Source of the DNA: Anthopleura xanthogrammica
Taxonomy: Eukaryota > Cnidaria > Anthozoa > Actiniaria > Actiniidae
DNA: 64,000 bases
Assembly: GCA_964019055.1 (NCBI GenBank)
Contig: OZ025207.1
Coordinates: forward strand, 23,938,617-24,002,616
Direction of reading: 5' to 3'
Both the position numbers and the translations under genes were made by a program. The number at the start of each line of letters is the position of its first letter. Position 1 is the first letter of the stretch. Under the pieces are notes generated by a model. It did not search any database and was not told the origin of the DNA. It saw nothing but the letters and a program-made list of their open reading frames with translations. Positions 23,675 through 35,387 of the stretch are shown piece after piece.

Positions 23675-26600
23675 ATGCTTTTCAAATCAAGCTTTTCAGT
23701 TTGGTTGATGCTTATCGTTTCATGGCTAGCTCGACTTTCTGCATTTTCAATTCAAGACAGCGAAACAGAAGTGAGCTTCGACGGATCTTCTTACATCACT
23801 TACAGATTATCAACAACCAAGCGAACTCGACAAGATCGTATTCTACTACTCTTTCGTACCATAAAACCCTCAGGACTTCTCCTACACGCTGGAGGGAAAA
23901 AAGGAAATTTCATGACGTTGGAACTCGTTGGTGGCAAATTAAGGTACTTTAATATCGTTGTTTTTATGTTATTTGATATTTTCTTCACCCATATTTACCT
24001 AGATTACGTTCCCAACACCTCGAAATCTTTCCAATACTCGAATGTGTTAGCAAGGAAACCTTTCCACTATTCTATCGTAACTCGTGAAAAAAACGTTAAT
24101 ATTTTATTAAAGCTGTTAGAAATATAACAATATCACTACAATTCTTATTTTTTTGTTGCATTTTGATGAAGTAATTCACTTGCAATTATTGGAGTTTAGA
24201 ACAGCATGCTGTGCTAATAGAATAACTAGAATGAGACGTATTTTTTCTTGCCTCTCCACTTCGTTTCTTGACATAATTATAATCTTCTACCTCGTAGGTA
24301 CTCCAAAACTAGTGAACATAAGATTGGAACAAACGAACGGGTTTATTAATTTTCAATTGGAAGCTCTTTTTCTTTGTCTCGATGGAAAATGAAAACCTTT
24401 CATCGTATTAAAAACTAAATTCTGTTGGTTACTTAGATTAACCTCAAACTCAACGACTCATTTTTTCTGTGTGTTTACGTGCTGTTTACTTCGGTCAAAT
24501 ACTCAAAAGAATGCATTATTTTCTTCCTAAAGAGTAAATACTTCTTTCTTTGGAAATTCTAGAAGATCTCCCTACATTTTGGACTCCTAAATCACGCTTG
24601 TAGAGTATTATATCAAGGAATATTTCTTTTTGGTATACTTTTGAAAGAACTACTGACGTCTTGTGGCGAAAACACTTTGCCAAAATGAAACCTCTTCAAA
24701 CTTCTACCAAATAAAGCTTTTTTGATGAGCTTAAAAACATCTTCTTTTGGAAAAGAATTGAGAAAATATCAAATGTGTGATTTACGTACACATTCCACCT
24801 TATTTTGCACCTGTAGGCTCAAGCCTCTGCGCATGCGCTAGATTATCTCATTAATAATTCATGATATTCCTTGTTGAAATTCACGTATTTTTGCAGAACT
24901 CGCTGCAAGCAATCTTTAACTCGCAAGGTTTCGGGGGTAAAAACCACAATAAAATCGGTGATTTTCACGTTAAAACTTTAGATATACGTAAGATAGGAAA
25001 CCTAGTTATTGTTTTATGGTAGTCAAACTGCTGGAGACTAATAAACGACGTGAAACCAGTAGCAGTTGTTGACCCAAATCTTGTTAACAATCAATTTTTT
25101 GTTGCAAATCAAGTCAAAAGTTCAAAGCGGGGGCTGCCTTTGGCTAATCTAATCTAGCTTCTTATTCGCGATTCTTGCTTGAAAAGTCGGCAAAATTTTT
25201 TAGTTCCAGGGTCATCTTACGATGCAAGCGTTTAAAGGAAATTTACGCTTAAAACTTTTGATCATAAAGATATTTTGCAAGTCTTAAATAGTAATAAAAG
25301 TAATAAAGAATTTCTATACTAACTTTTTTTCCCTTATTTTAAAGCTTTTAATTTTAAAGCTTTTTAAAAGCTAAATATAAATAAAATCATGCCTCAATAT
25401 TTCATCTTCCGAAAATTATATTCGTACCGTGCAAAACTGAACTCAAGAATTAAGACTGTTAAATAAAATATCTTTTATACACACAAGGACTTAAATTCTA
25501 CGCTGTTTGAGCATCGTCGTCCATCTGAATAATTTTCGTACCTCAGGAATAAATTATGAATTTGTGGTCACTCTGCAATGGTCTTGTTCGCTAATCTACT
25601 TGAAATTTAGTACCGAATTAGGAATACTTATATAAATCTCTTTTAATTATTTAGTTCTGGACAGCTTATAAATGAATTATATTTCTTTTTTAATTTTTGT
25701 CGAAAATTATAAAATTGTTAAAAGGTTTTTGGTTCTCGCCCAGTTTTTCAATAAAGTAAAAAATATCGCTCGTATGTGAGAATACAATTACGAGTTTTTC
25801 CTGCTTTTTTAAAAATAAATATATAAAGCTTATGATTTTGAAGGTAATTTTTATAAGTAATAAAATTTGTTTTGATTTCTTGACAAAACAACATGATTTT
25901 GTTGTAATATTTATCATGATACGAAAAGTATTTTTATATTATTTAGACATAAATTATTAGCAAATAGAGGATTGATTTTGTGAGTTTGAATGAATGAAGG
26001 AAGGATGGATGGATGGATGGATGGATGGATGGATGGATGGATGGATGGATGGATGGATGGATGGATGGATGGATGGATGGATGGATGGATGGATGGATGG
26101 ATGGATGGATGGATGGATGGATGGATGGATGGATGGATGGATGGATGGATGGATGGATGGATGGATGGATGGATGGATGGATGGATGGATGGATGGATGG
26201 ATGGATGGATGGATGGATGGATGGATGGATGGATGGATGGATGGATGGATGGATGGATGGATGGATGGATGGATGGATGGATGGATGGATGGATGGATGG
26301 ATGGATGGATGGATGGATGGATGGATGGATGGATGGATGGATGGATGGATGGATGGATGGATGGATGGATGGATGGATGGATGGATGGATGGATGGATGG
26401 ATGGATGGATGGATGGATGGATGGATGGATGGATGGATGGATGGATGGATGGATGGATGGATGGATGGATGGATGGATGGATGGATGGATGGATGGATGG
26501 ATGGATGGATGGATGGATGGATGGATGGATGGATGGATGGATGGATGGATGGATGGATGGATGGATGGATGGATGGATGGATGGATGGATGGATGGATGG

Positions 26601-28362
26601 ATGGATGGATGGATGGATGGATGGATGGATGGATGGATGGAAGAATGAAAGAATGAATGAATGGAGGGAGGGAGGGAGAGAGAGAGAAAACAAGAAAAGA
26701 AAAAGAAAAATGAAAAGAAAAGAAAAAGAAAATAAAAACGACTAATTCCTATGAAATACAAATTTTAAGACATTGAAAATATAGAGCGATACTAGTGAAA
26801 AACTCGAGCTCAAAGAAGTAGGAAAGAAGAAATATTCAAAGTGAAAGATAGGAATTAAAATATAACAAACGTTTTGAATGGCAACTATATAAACTAAGAT
26901 AGAAAGAAGTAATACTATGGTGAAACGCCTTCATATTTCTACCAATTCAATAACCCATGTCGATACTGAATGCCCAATATTGTTAGTCTACTAGACTTGT
27001 TACTGACAAAAAAGAATTAATCATTATAATAATTCCACTTTTTCCCCTTTTTTTGTACTATCATTACATCCATCAGTAGCGAGACCCATTTGTTCTATTG
27101 CCGTCAGACATCGAATAGGTTTTTCATTAAAGTACACTTGATTAATTACGATCTACCGATAGAATATCAGCAAGAAAATCCAATCATGATTAATTTCATT
27201 TTCGATGGGTTGGCTTCTTTCCTATGTCGAGGGTTTTTTTACGAGATCTCCGTTTTTTTCTCCCGCCACAAAACCTAACTAGCCTGGCGATCTAATTTCC
27301 ATTTGGATCTGAGAGTTAGCTATGCCCTGACTTAGATCAGCCCAGAGGTTGTTTCAGGGTTCGATCTGTGAGTTAGCCATGCCCTGACTTAGATCAGCCC
27401 AGAGGTTGTTTCAGGGTTCGATGTGTGAGTCAGCCATACCCTGACTTAGATCAGCCCAGAGTTTGTTTCAGGGTTCGATGTGTGAGTTAGCCATGCCCTG
27501 ACTTAGATCAGCCCAGAGGTTGTTTCAGGGTTCGATGTGTTAGTCAGCCATGCCCTGACTTAGATCAGCCCAGAGGTTGTTTCAGGGTTCGATGTGTTAG
27601 TCAGCCATGCCCTGACTTAGATCAGCCCAGAGGTTGTTTCAGGGTTCGATGTGTTAGTCAGCCATGCCCTGACTTAGATCAGCCTTGAGGTCGTCCCAGG
27701 GTTCGATAATATTGAAGGTCATTTTACGATGATTATAATTCTTATACAGATAGGGTGTGGTCTAACCGAATACAGACTATGGTTAAGTGATATTGAATTG
27801 TCTCACAGACGTCTAATTAGGGTAATTTATTGTTCATCTATTCCATGGTTTGCTAATAGAGTGAGAGACATCACATAATGGATTGCCGTTTATGATTGAA
27901 ATTGGTCAAGAACACATAATTGGTATGAGCGTCGGCCAAATGTTGGAGCATAGAACAGTATAATAACCAGCTGAGTTGACCTTCAAAACAAACTCAAGGT
28001 CAACCAATCAGAATTGAGGATTCGACATTGTATTTCGATTAGCGAGCTAACCAAAAATAGTGACCCATAATTCCTTTCGGGGAAGGCGTTCAACTCAGCT
28101 GGAATCTAGTTTCGAATTATCTGTTACTCATTGCTAGCCTAGATTTCGTATGAATTATTTTGAAATAGGAAATAGACGTTTTTACCTTGGGCGTAATGGT
28201 TTCCTAATTCAGACCGTGTCATTCCCTTGAGTACCGTTTCTTTGTTTAACGGTTGTGCACGAGAAGACACATGAATATGGATGCAACTCAAACGAAGAAT
28301 CTTATTCTCAAGAGAATGACCCGTTGCCTGAAATGGGAAACATTATGACCAATGTAGAATAC

Positions 28363-28407
<45 letters not shown>

Positions 28408-28624
28408 CAAGCTATAGATGTCTATGCTCCTTTCTGTAGTTTCCCATAATCCATTACGATCCCGAGCGTGAGGTCGAGGTCAGGATAAAATTTGGTGCAA
28501 ATATTTTGGGAGAGACATTCTTATGCAAATTGTACCCTGCCCCAGGATCTCACACTCGGAATCGTAAAGGATTGTGAGAAACTACGGAAAGGAATATATT
28601 CGCATTTATACTGTATTAAATTTA

Positions 28625-28671
<47 letters not shown>

Positions 28672-31600
28672 GGAAGTTCTTATATAGCGCATATCACATC
28701 GTCTCAATTCGCTTTACAATTTTTGACCAGTGGAGGACTTTACGTGCCACATATTAAGGCGCTATTAGCAGCCGTGCAGCTTACAATCATGAGTGAATTG
28801 TTAGTAATTAGTGTTATGCCTCCAAATTGGGATAATATTTGAATTTCTTCTTTTCTTTATGCAGATATTCAGGCAACCTTGGATCTTATGCCAACATATC
28901 TGGCTTCCACGAATATTACATAGGCAATCACCTCGCAGACAACCTCTGGCACCAAGTTGAGATTACGCGACAAGGGAAAAACCTTCTTATCAAACTTGAC
29001 GTCACCAAAGTCCCGCGGGTAATCTGCGGGAAGTACGCTACCCTCGAACTCGACAACAAAATCTACGTTGCTGGAATCGACCAGGAAGGAGAGGCAAGAG
29101 CCAGGAAGATGTACCAAAGAAAGTTACCATTCACAAAATTCGAGGGATGTTTAGAAGATATTACCTTAAACAGGGAAAATTTTATAACGTTGGCAAATAA
29201 ACGGGACCCTAATATTACAATATTTGGGAATGTCAGTTCTGGTTGTCATATGACTAAATACTTGCCTTTACGATTTCAACAGCCGCAGTCACATATTGTC
29301 ATTTCTACAGCGCCGTACGGCGATGTGTTGTCATTCAGCTTCAAGTTTCGTACGTACGACAGCAATGGCTTGCTTGTAATGCACCAGAGCAAAAAAAGAC
29401 GTAGTACTGATATTTTATTGTGGCTTATCAGTGGCCGTGTGAAGTTAGAAGTAAATTTTCATGCTTCGAGTAAAGAGCCCGTGACACTCCACGCGGTTAA
29501 ATCGTTAAACGATGGGGCGTGGCATTCCGTCGCTGTGTCGATCAGTGGACGAAGAATACAGTTACACGTGGACGGTGCTGCGTCCGAACACAAGCTCACT
29601 CCTGCTAAGACATTCACGAATAGCCTTCAAATTGTTATTGGAAGTAACAGCCCCCAGATAGACGGGTTTGTCGGCTGTATGTACGACATTGTTGTTCAAG
29701 AACGCGAAGTTAATGCCAGTAGAGAAATAAGTTCTGGTATTCTGATTGGAAAGTGCTCACTGGACGATCATTGTCTTCCAAATCCTTGTAAGAACGGAGG
29801 AAAGTGCTTTCAACAACTGAGCCGAGCAAAATGCGAATGCTCATTGACGAGTTTTAGTGGTAAATATTGTCAAATCCCTGCAGTTGTTGGAAGAAAGACC
29901 TGCTTGGACTGGAAGGCAGCCGGGGCGCGGAGAGATGGTCTTTACATGATCAGTCCAAATGGCGCCAAACCGTTTGCTGTTTATTGTAAATTCCATGATC
30001 TGAAAGAACCAATCACAATCATCAATCACGTCATGGCAGGACAACCAATCAAAGCAGTCAACCTGCGCACGCGCAAGGCAGGCTTTTATTTTCATCCAAT
30101 GGAATACTCAATTGATCTTCCAAGCATTCGTGCATTGATTTCAAGCAGCGCACACTGCAGACAACACCTTACCTACAACTGCATGAACTCTGTTCTTCTT
30201 GACTCTTTACACGAGTTAAATTTGGACAAGGGCCGCGGTGCACGATGGATATCACGTGATGGTCGAACGATGGACTATTGGGCTGGAGCAACGCCTGGAA
30301 GTAAGAAGTGCGCATGTGGGATTACGAATACGTGTTTTAGGCAGGATTTGAAGTGTAATTGTGATACGTGGGATGCTGTGTGGAGGAAGGATGAAGGGTA
30401 TATCACAGACATGGAGGCACTTCCTGTAAAAAGTGTGAAGTTTAGCGTACGAGCAACCAGTCCAAAGTCCAATTTCACGCTTGGAAGGCTGGAATGCTTT
30501 GGCAGAAAAATCATTCATACTACAAACACTCCTACTAAACAAGCATCGACATCATCATCATCATCACCATCGTCATCATCTTCATCCAACCACGGTGAAC
30601 CTACGAATACCGCGAACACCAAAGCATTAACTAACGTCACACCAACAACTACCACAAATACTAAAAACGACACAACTAATCCACATGAATCACCAACCTA
30701 CGGCCCTCCAATTGACAACCCACCCATCGTCATCATCGAATCACCAAGAAAATACATCACAATCAGACAAAACAGCAACCAAGAGCTAATCCTTATAATC
30801 CTCAGCATCATCTTGGCTGTATTCATTCTCGCTATTCTCATTCTCATGATCAGACAAAACCTATTTTTACCGTGTAAATGTGTGGACGGACCCGTGTATC
30901 GTGATGTCAGCAACGTTGATAGCATAGAATTGGGTCCGCCTAGTTCGCTCTTCACAAACGTGGACACTGAGATCGTCGAGTACGAGGCCAGTCCGTACCC
31001 ACCTAGAGGCATGGACGGGGTAGTGGTGAATTCGTCTCGACGAGATTCGTCTTGTAGAGTGATCCATGTTAATGTACTCGAGTCGGACTCAACCGATGAG
31101 AACGATCGTCTTCATCTGAGTGGCGGGAGTTCACCATCTTCAGACGACAAAGAAGATTGGAATAAGAATAAGTTTGAAAAAAATGAGTATGAAGATTTAG
31201 GGTCTTTAGAAATGGTACTACTGAAGTCACCTCAGGAAATGATGGAAGTCCAAGTTGAAAAAGTCAAGGAAGCTTTATACGAAGTAATATCGGCCTCTGA
31301 GGTAAACATTAATAATAATCCCGTCACCAAGGAAACCAAAACGGAAAATACATCGTCTGCATTACTACACGAGGACGAACATTTCAACCACACTTCGACA
31401 ATTAGCACTTATGGGATGGACTTTTCCCGGCCTCCGTCCTATCAGGATATCGAAGGAGCTTGTAGCTCAGAACACGAATTGGGGTCTGATAGTGCGCATG
31501 CGCAGAGCATGCGATCATCAGATTCGTCTAGCTGGGACAGCGAGAACATACTAGCACACAATGACGTCATGACAGATCATGAACCAAACGAGATTTCCTC

Positions 31601-32045
31601 ATCTTCAAATGACTTTCCAATTAATAGCAATTTTCGAAATTCTACTTCCAATTCTTCATCTTCTGTCGAAGTTTCCGATGACAAAGTCGAGAGTTCACAA
31701 AATATTGACTTTTCAACGTCGCTTAGCAACGGGTCAGCAAGCATATATGCTAATAATGTTCATGTTAATGAGATGCCCAAAAGCCATGCGTACATTGTTT
31801 GCGAAGAAAGAGCAGAGAGTGAACCATTACTTGAGGAGAATCTGCCTTCGAGTCCAAGTTCGCTGAACGGAATTTTAGACTTGAATCAAATAGCAAATTT
31901 CAATGATTGCCGTGCAAAAGACTACAGTGACGTCATTGATGATCTCACAGCGCATGCGCAGCCTGGCAGCGCTAAAAATACTAACGCTGACCAAAAGAAC
32001 TGCGACTCAAGAGGAGAGTGTTTTCGACATGAAACTTCACTGTGA
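23675..32045 (+). CDS. CASPR/neurexin-IV-like membrane protein, two exons (23675-23943, 28865-32045), 1149 aa
   Basis: Single-pass surface protein, probably in adhesion or junction assembly. Exon 1 ends TTAAG before GTACTT and exon 2 follows TTTATGCAG; the phase-2 join makes Arg90 in LamG. Domains: signal peptide about 1-24; LamG 1 about 25-217; LamG 2 about 218-386; EGF-like about 388-426 ([11 protein letters not shown]); fibrinogen-like about 436-636 ([15 protein letters not shown], then [15 protein letters not shown] and CNCDTWD, as in CASPR/Nrx-IV); Ser/Thr-rich stalk about 637-729; membrane helix about 730-753; acidic cytoplasmic tail of 396 residues. Unlike fly Nrx-IV and vertebrate CASPR it has no discoidin domain and nothing after the fibrinogen-like domain. 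The tail has PPSY at about 946 (WW-domain/NEDD4-type ligand), ESEPLL at about 1074 (acidic dileucine) and ends ETSL, a class I PDZ ligand. The start Met precedes a good signal peptide. The next gene is a tandem paralogue. Confidence 0.9.
26003..26641. repeat. Giant pure GGAT microsatellite, about 160 units
   Basis: About 640 bp of uninterrupted GGAT, flanked by GAATGAAGGAA and by GAATGAATGGAGGGAGG. It lies in the intron of the CASPR-like gene. All six frames stay open through it, giving meaningless MDGW/IHPS peptides. True length in the genome may differ from the assembly. Confidence 0.97.
27225..27715 (+). mobile_element. SINE with a tail of seven 57-bp units
   Basis: SINE body at 27225-27300 (GGGTTTTTTTACGAGATCTC, CCGCCACAAAACCTAAC), then AATTTCCATTTGGATCTGAG leads straight into seven 57-bp units (GCCATGCCCTGACTTAGATC, AGCCCAGAGGTTGTTTCAGG). 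Intronic in the CASPR-like gene. The head is not recognisable. Confidence 0.85.
28173..28355. mobile_element. Family B foldback element
   Basis: TAGACGTTTTTACCTTGGGC at the left, TTTAACGGTTGTGCACGAGA and CACATGAATATGGATGCAAC in the centre (opposite orientation to most copies), GAATGACCCGTTGCCTGAAA at the right. Intronic. Confidence 0.8.
28356..28800. mobile_element. Compound foldback with ATT / AAT arms and a LINE-like 3' tail
   Basis: An ATT array (28361-28408) and an AAT array (28627-28670) are inverse complements. They bracket a second inverted repeat: GTTTCCCATAATCCATTACG at 28439 against the inverse CGTAAAGGATTGTGAGAAAC at 28563. Beyond the AAT array, the minus strand reads as a LINE-type tail (TAAAGCGAATTGAGACG, GCGCTATATAAG). 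It ends about 60 bp before the exon-2 splice acceptor. Confidence 0.75.
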
Positions 32046-32091
32046 GTGAAAATAAGATGTAAAGAGAATTATATAGAAATACGGATGATAG

Positions 32092-32097
32092 AATAAA
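32092..32097 (+). promoter_or_regulatory. Polyadenylation signal of the CASPR-like gene
   Basis: AATAAA 46 bases after the stop codon, the first such hexamer downstream. This position implies a very short 3' UTR. Confidence 0.6.
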
Positions 32098-32353
32098 TAT
32101 GAGTATTGCATGCAAGCATAGCCAGCAATTAACGTGTATTAATCCGCAGTATGGACCGGTTAAGGAAGACCGTTAAACTTCCATCCTACGTTATGAGGGT
32201 CGTACATTCAAATATAACAGAGAAAAATGGTCATTTTTATTAACAAAATACGGCAGCTGAGCAAAGACGCATAACAGCATTAAAACTGAGCTGCAAACTT
32301 TTCCATTAATTTCTATATCGTTACAATTGTGAGATTCGAACCACACACACTCC

Positions 32354-32496
32354 TATAGACCCCTTACAGCACGTTGGAATGCATGCAGCTCAATTTGGAG
32401 GACAAAACAATAGGTTTCCAATTGTCAGGAGATTAAAATTCTTTTGTTTTGTCCTTCAAATTGAGCTGCTTTGCCGTCATGTGAAAGGGGTCAATA
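32354..32496. mobile_element. Family A foldback element
   Basis: TATAGACCCCTTACAGCACG at the left, GTGAAAGGGGTCAATA at the right, with the core AGGACAAAACAATAGGTTTC and TTGTCCTTCAAATTGAGC intact. Between the two paralogues. Confidence 0.9.
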
Positions 32497-32729
32497 GAAA
32501 GTGCCAACCAATTAGGGTTAACAATTCTAAATATAAAGTCGTTCTCATGCGCACGTGCCATCGTTACGACGAAGAAGTTTTGGTGTTTCACGACGCTGAT
32601 TTCTCACCGAACTTTAGGATATATTCTGAGCAAAATGAGAATCCAACGGTTGTATTTTTCTTGAACAATAATTTTTAAAGCCAAGTACCTCAGTTATTTT
32701 TGGACATACAGCAATTTCAATTAAAAATA

Positions 32730-33255
32730 TTTTCCTTACATTTCCGCCCATTGCGCATGCGCTGTAAATTTCCCGCGCTTTTTTTCAGAGTCACCTTTTC
32801 AAATCTGGTGCACATGCGCAGCACTTTCGATCTTTAGGATTTTTCAGACACAAAGTATTGATAATAAAAATGACCATTCTCTCTCAGCAAATATATTTAT
32901 TAGCATAAATGACGTAAGCCAAGTATATGACGTCATTTATTATTATCATTTATTCTTGCATCATAAGCAAGAACTGTTAAGATTGTAGAGCTAAAAATGT
33001 TCAAGATGTCGCCGGCACTCGGTTAGCACATCATGGCAGATTGTAATCGGTTTCTTAGAGCAAAACTTTAACAATTACTTGATTTGATTTCGAAAAGCCA
33101 AGTGCTGAGCCTGCGATACGCGTCTGCTGCTTCTGCGGTTTTTCCTTACATTGCGCATGCGCTGGCAATCTCCCGCGCTTTTTTAGAGCCACCTTGTCAA
33201 ATTTGGTGCACAAGCGCAGTACCTCCAATGTTTAGGATTTTTCAGACAGACGAAA
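32730..33255. repeat. Direct repeat (about 110 bp, two copies) with GCGCATGCGC palindromes
   Basis: Copies at about 32738-32855 and 33138-33250 share CATTGCGCATGCGCTG, CCCGCGCTTTTTT, AGAGCCACCTTGTCAAAT (with changes), and TTTAGGATTTTTCAGACA. Each holds one GCGCATGCGC palindrome (32753-32762 and 33153-33162), which matches the known NRF1 binding consensus, and a degenerate second GCGCAG. They sit in the spacer between the paralogues. Confidence 0.75.
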
Positions 33256-33529
33256 TGGATTTGGCGAGCACACGATATACTATCCTAGTTGCCATGGCAA
33301 CTGTCTCATTCACCATGGCAACAGAAACATTCCAAGATTACGGCAGAGCACTAGGAACCTAATTTTTTCATTGAAATAGAAACAGTTTATTAAATTGTAA
33401 ATTTGTTATATAAGGATTTAGAGTAAATTAATAATAAAATAATATTTATATTAATATTATCGTGGTTCGAAAGTTGTCTCATTTATCACTAACCCTCTCA
33501 CCAGTCTCAAAATGATTGAAATGCCAGGT

Positions 33530-33765
33530 CATGGAAGCTCAGGTGGAGTAGCGGTGAGAGCGCTCTTCTCTTGCCAGTGCGACCCGGGCCGCGCTCGATG
33601 TCGTATGTGAGTAGAGTATGTTGCTTGTTGGTTCTCACCTGTGCTTCAAGGGTTTTTCTCCGGATTTTCCGGTTTTCCTCCCTCCGCAAATAAGAAATCA
33701 ACTTCTAAATTCTAAAATTCGTTCTAGAAGGGTCTAATTACTCTAGTTTTTTCCGTTTTCTTTTG
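33530..33765 (+). mobile_element. tRNA-derived SINE, plus strand
   Basis: A-box-like TGGAGTAGCGGTGAGAGCGC, a damaged B-box, then the shared body (GGGTTTTTCTCCGGATTTTC, CGGTTTTCCTCCCTCCGCAA) and a CTAAAATTCGTTCTAGAAGG tail. Confidence 0.78.
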
Positions 33766-33949
33766 TGTGCAGTTCTAAGTAAAAAATGACACTGCTAAGT
33801 AAAAGTCAAATTATCAACACTCCCTTATGAAAAAAGACTTTCAATTAAAGCCAGATAGAGATTCTTTATTTTATTTTACTTCTTAGGCAAAGTTAGCGGC
33901 GCGCGCGGAGAGCGTCCGCAACTGTACATGTGCTCCGTTTACAACACAG

Positions 33950-34376
33950 TTTTTTGACCAATTAGAACGCGCATACTACCTAAGGTATAAAATAATATCA
34001 GAATTTTTTAGATCTACCTTTAACTTTCTGTTACGTAGCTTGCAAAAGTTTTCGCAGCTCAATTTTCGCATATAAAACGCGCGCGCCACAGCACAGACAG
34101 CAAGTTTTATTTCTTTCACGAAATACAAATTAGAATAGCCATTCCTTAGGATACCACGGACAATAATGGCAGAAAGCGAGATTTATGTCAGTTATTTTTA
34201 TAAAGTCTATAAATATAGTCAACATCTAACATTTTTTTTTGTTGCCCAGGAAAAGTTGCTCAACAACCTGTCGCGTGTGACAGTGGCTTTAGAGGCTGCG
34301 TATAAAGAATCTCTGTTAGTTCCGCCCCATTCAAGTTATAATAATAATAAAAGAAATCCAGCTTTTTTTCTTTAGT
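33950..34376 (+). CDS. Possible small two-exon gene with its own promoter (unrecognised)
   Basis: A CCAAT box (33958-33962) and a TATA-like CATATAAAACGCGCGC (about 34069-34084) precede an ATG at 34166. Joining 34166-34186 (MAESEIY, before GTCAGT) to 34251 onward, after a T-rich tract and CAG, keeps frame. This gives a 48-residue peptide with the helical stretch EKLLNNLSRVTVALEAAYKE, stopping at 34373-34375. I do not recognise it. It might be a small gene, the first exons of a longer one (another T-rich AG follows at 34366), or the promoter end of a mobile element. Confidence 0.3.
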
Positions 34377-34379
34377 CAC

Positions 34380-35387
34380 ACATTTAACGAGCGAGGTTTT
34401 TTTTCATATTCTGCAATTAACACCCATTCTCAAAGCCTTAACACATGAAACAAGAAACAGGAACGTTTGAACTTCCAACCAATGAGAACTGAACGATCAT
34501 AACTCTGGTTAACACTTCAGATAAACGCTTTTACATATAATTTTCTTCTTATAAGATTGTATGAGGACTTCTTTGTAAATTAGCTGTTAAGAAAGCCACT
34601 CAGTTTTCCCGCACAAAATGATTTTGAAAAGTTGCCGTGATTTTCAACCATTGTTTGTTTTGCAGTAGTCGACGATAACAATTGGAAATCACTGATATGT
34701 TTGAGTCTACGAGGTACTTTTCTAAATCCAGTTTTACAAGTTTAACCTGTTTTTCACGGTTTTGGCAGCTTTATGGCATTACAAGAAACCACGTTTGAAC
34801 AGTGAATGTCACTCAAAGTTGAAAACGTTTTTCTTGAAAGACCATATATACGCTATACCAAATTTGTTTTTGTCATTCAGGGCTGTTGTGTACTATACGT
34901 TGTTAGTTGACAGCTTTGTCAAGCTTCGTTAGTCGAGATTGGACAAGCAATCAAAGATTAATTTTAGTTAAATTTAGTTAAATTACTGACATAGTTATTA
35001 CGAATATACGTACAGAAAGAAACCAATTATGATCTCTGCCTGGCTTGGTGTTGGAACAATGAAATTTTCTAATGGACAAGCAGATGTTGGAATTATTGAA
35101 ACAGCGAAGCTCATGCAATTTACTGGATTCCTAAAGAGAAGTTAGTGAAGTATTCTATAAGAATCCAAAAATTTCTCCACATTTTCAAGAAAATTTCAAT
35201 TCTTCAATGAAAGTTTATTACCTTCATTGTTAACAGAATATTTTGGTAGCTTAACTGGAAAAACAAGACTAAAATTCGCGGCAATTTGTATTCACAAACA
35301 CTGCTTGTGTGAGCTTTGGAATAAGCGTCTTCGCACAGAGGATTTGAGTCAGTTTTTCCACAGTTCAGTCAAGAAACAGAAAAAACA
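34380..35387 (+). other. Upstream region and probable 5' UTR of the single-LamG gene
   Basis: AT-rich sequence with no clear TATA box or repeat. The transcription start cannot be placed. Confidence 0.3.

Larger units (their letters stand above)
23944..28864 (+). other. Intron of the CASPR-like gene (phase 2)
   Basis: GT at 23944 and AG at 28863-28864. The 4.9-kb intron is largely AT-rich and holds a giant GGAT array, a SINE with seven tail units, a family B element and a compound foldback. It interrupts LamG 1 at the same place and phase as the intron of the downstream paralogue. Confidence 0.88.

Noticed and set aside
25914..26761. Long open frames of MDGW and IHPS repeats on both strands
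   Set aside because: They follow from the 4-bp GGAT repeat, which has no stop in any frame; no other coding evidence.
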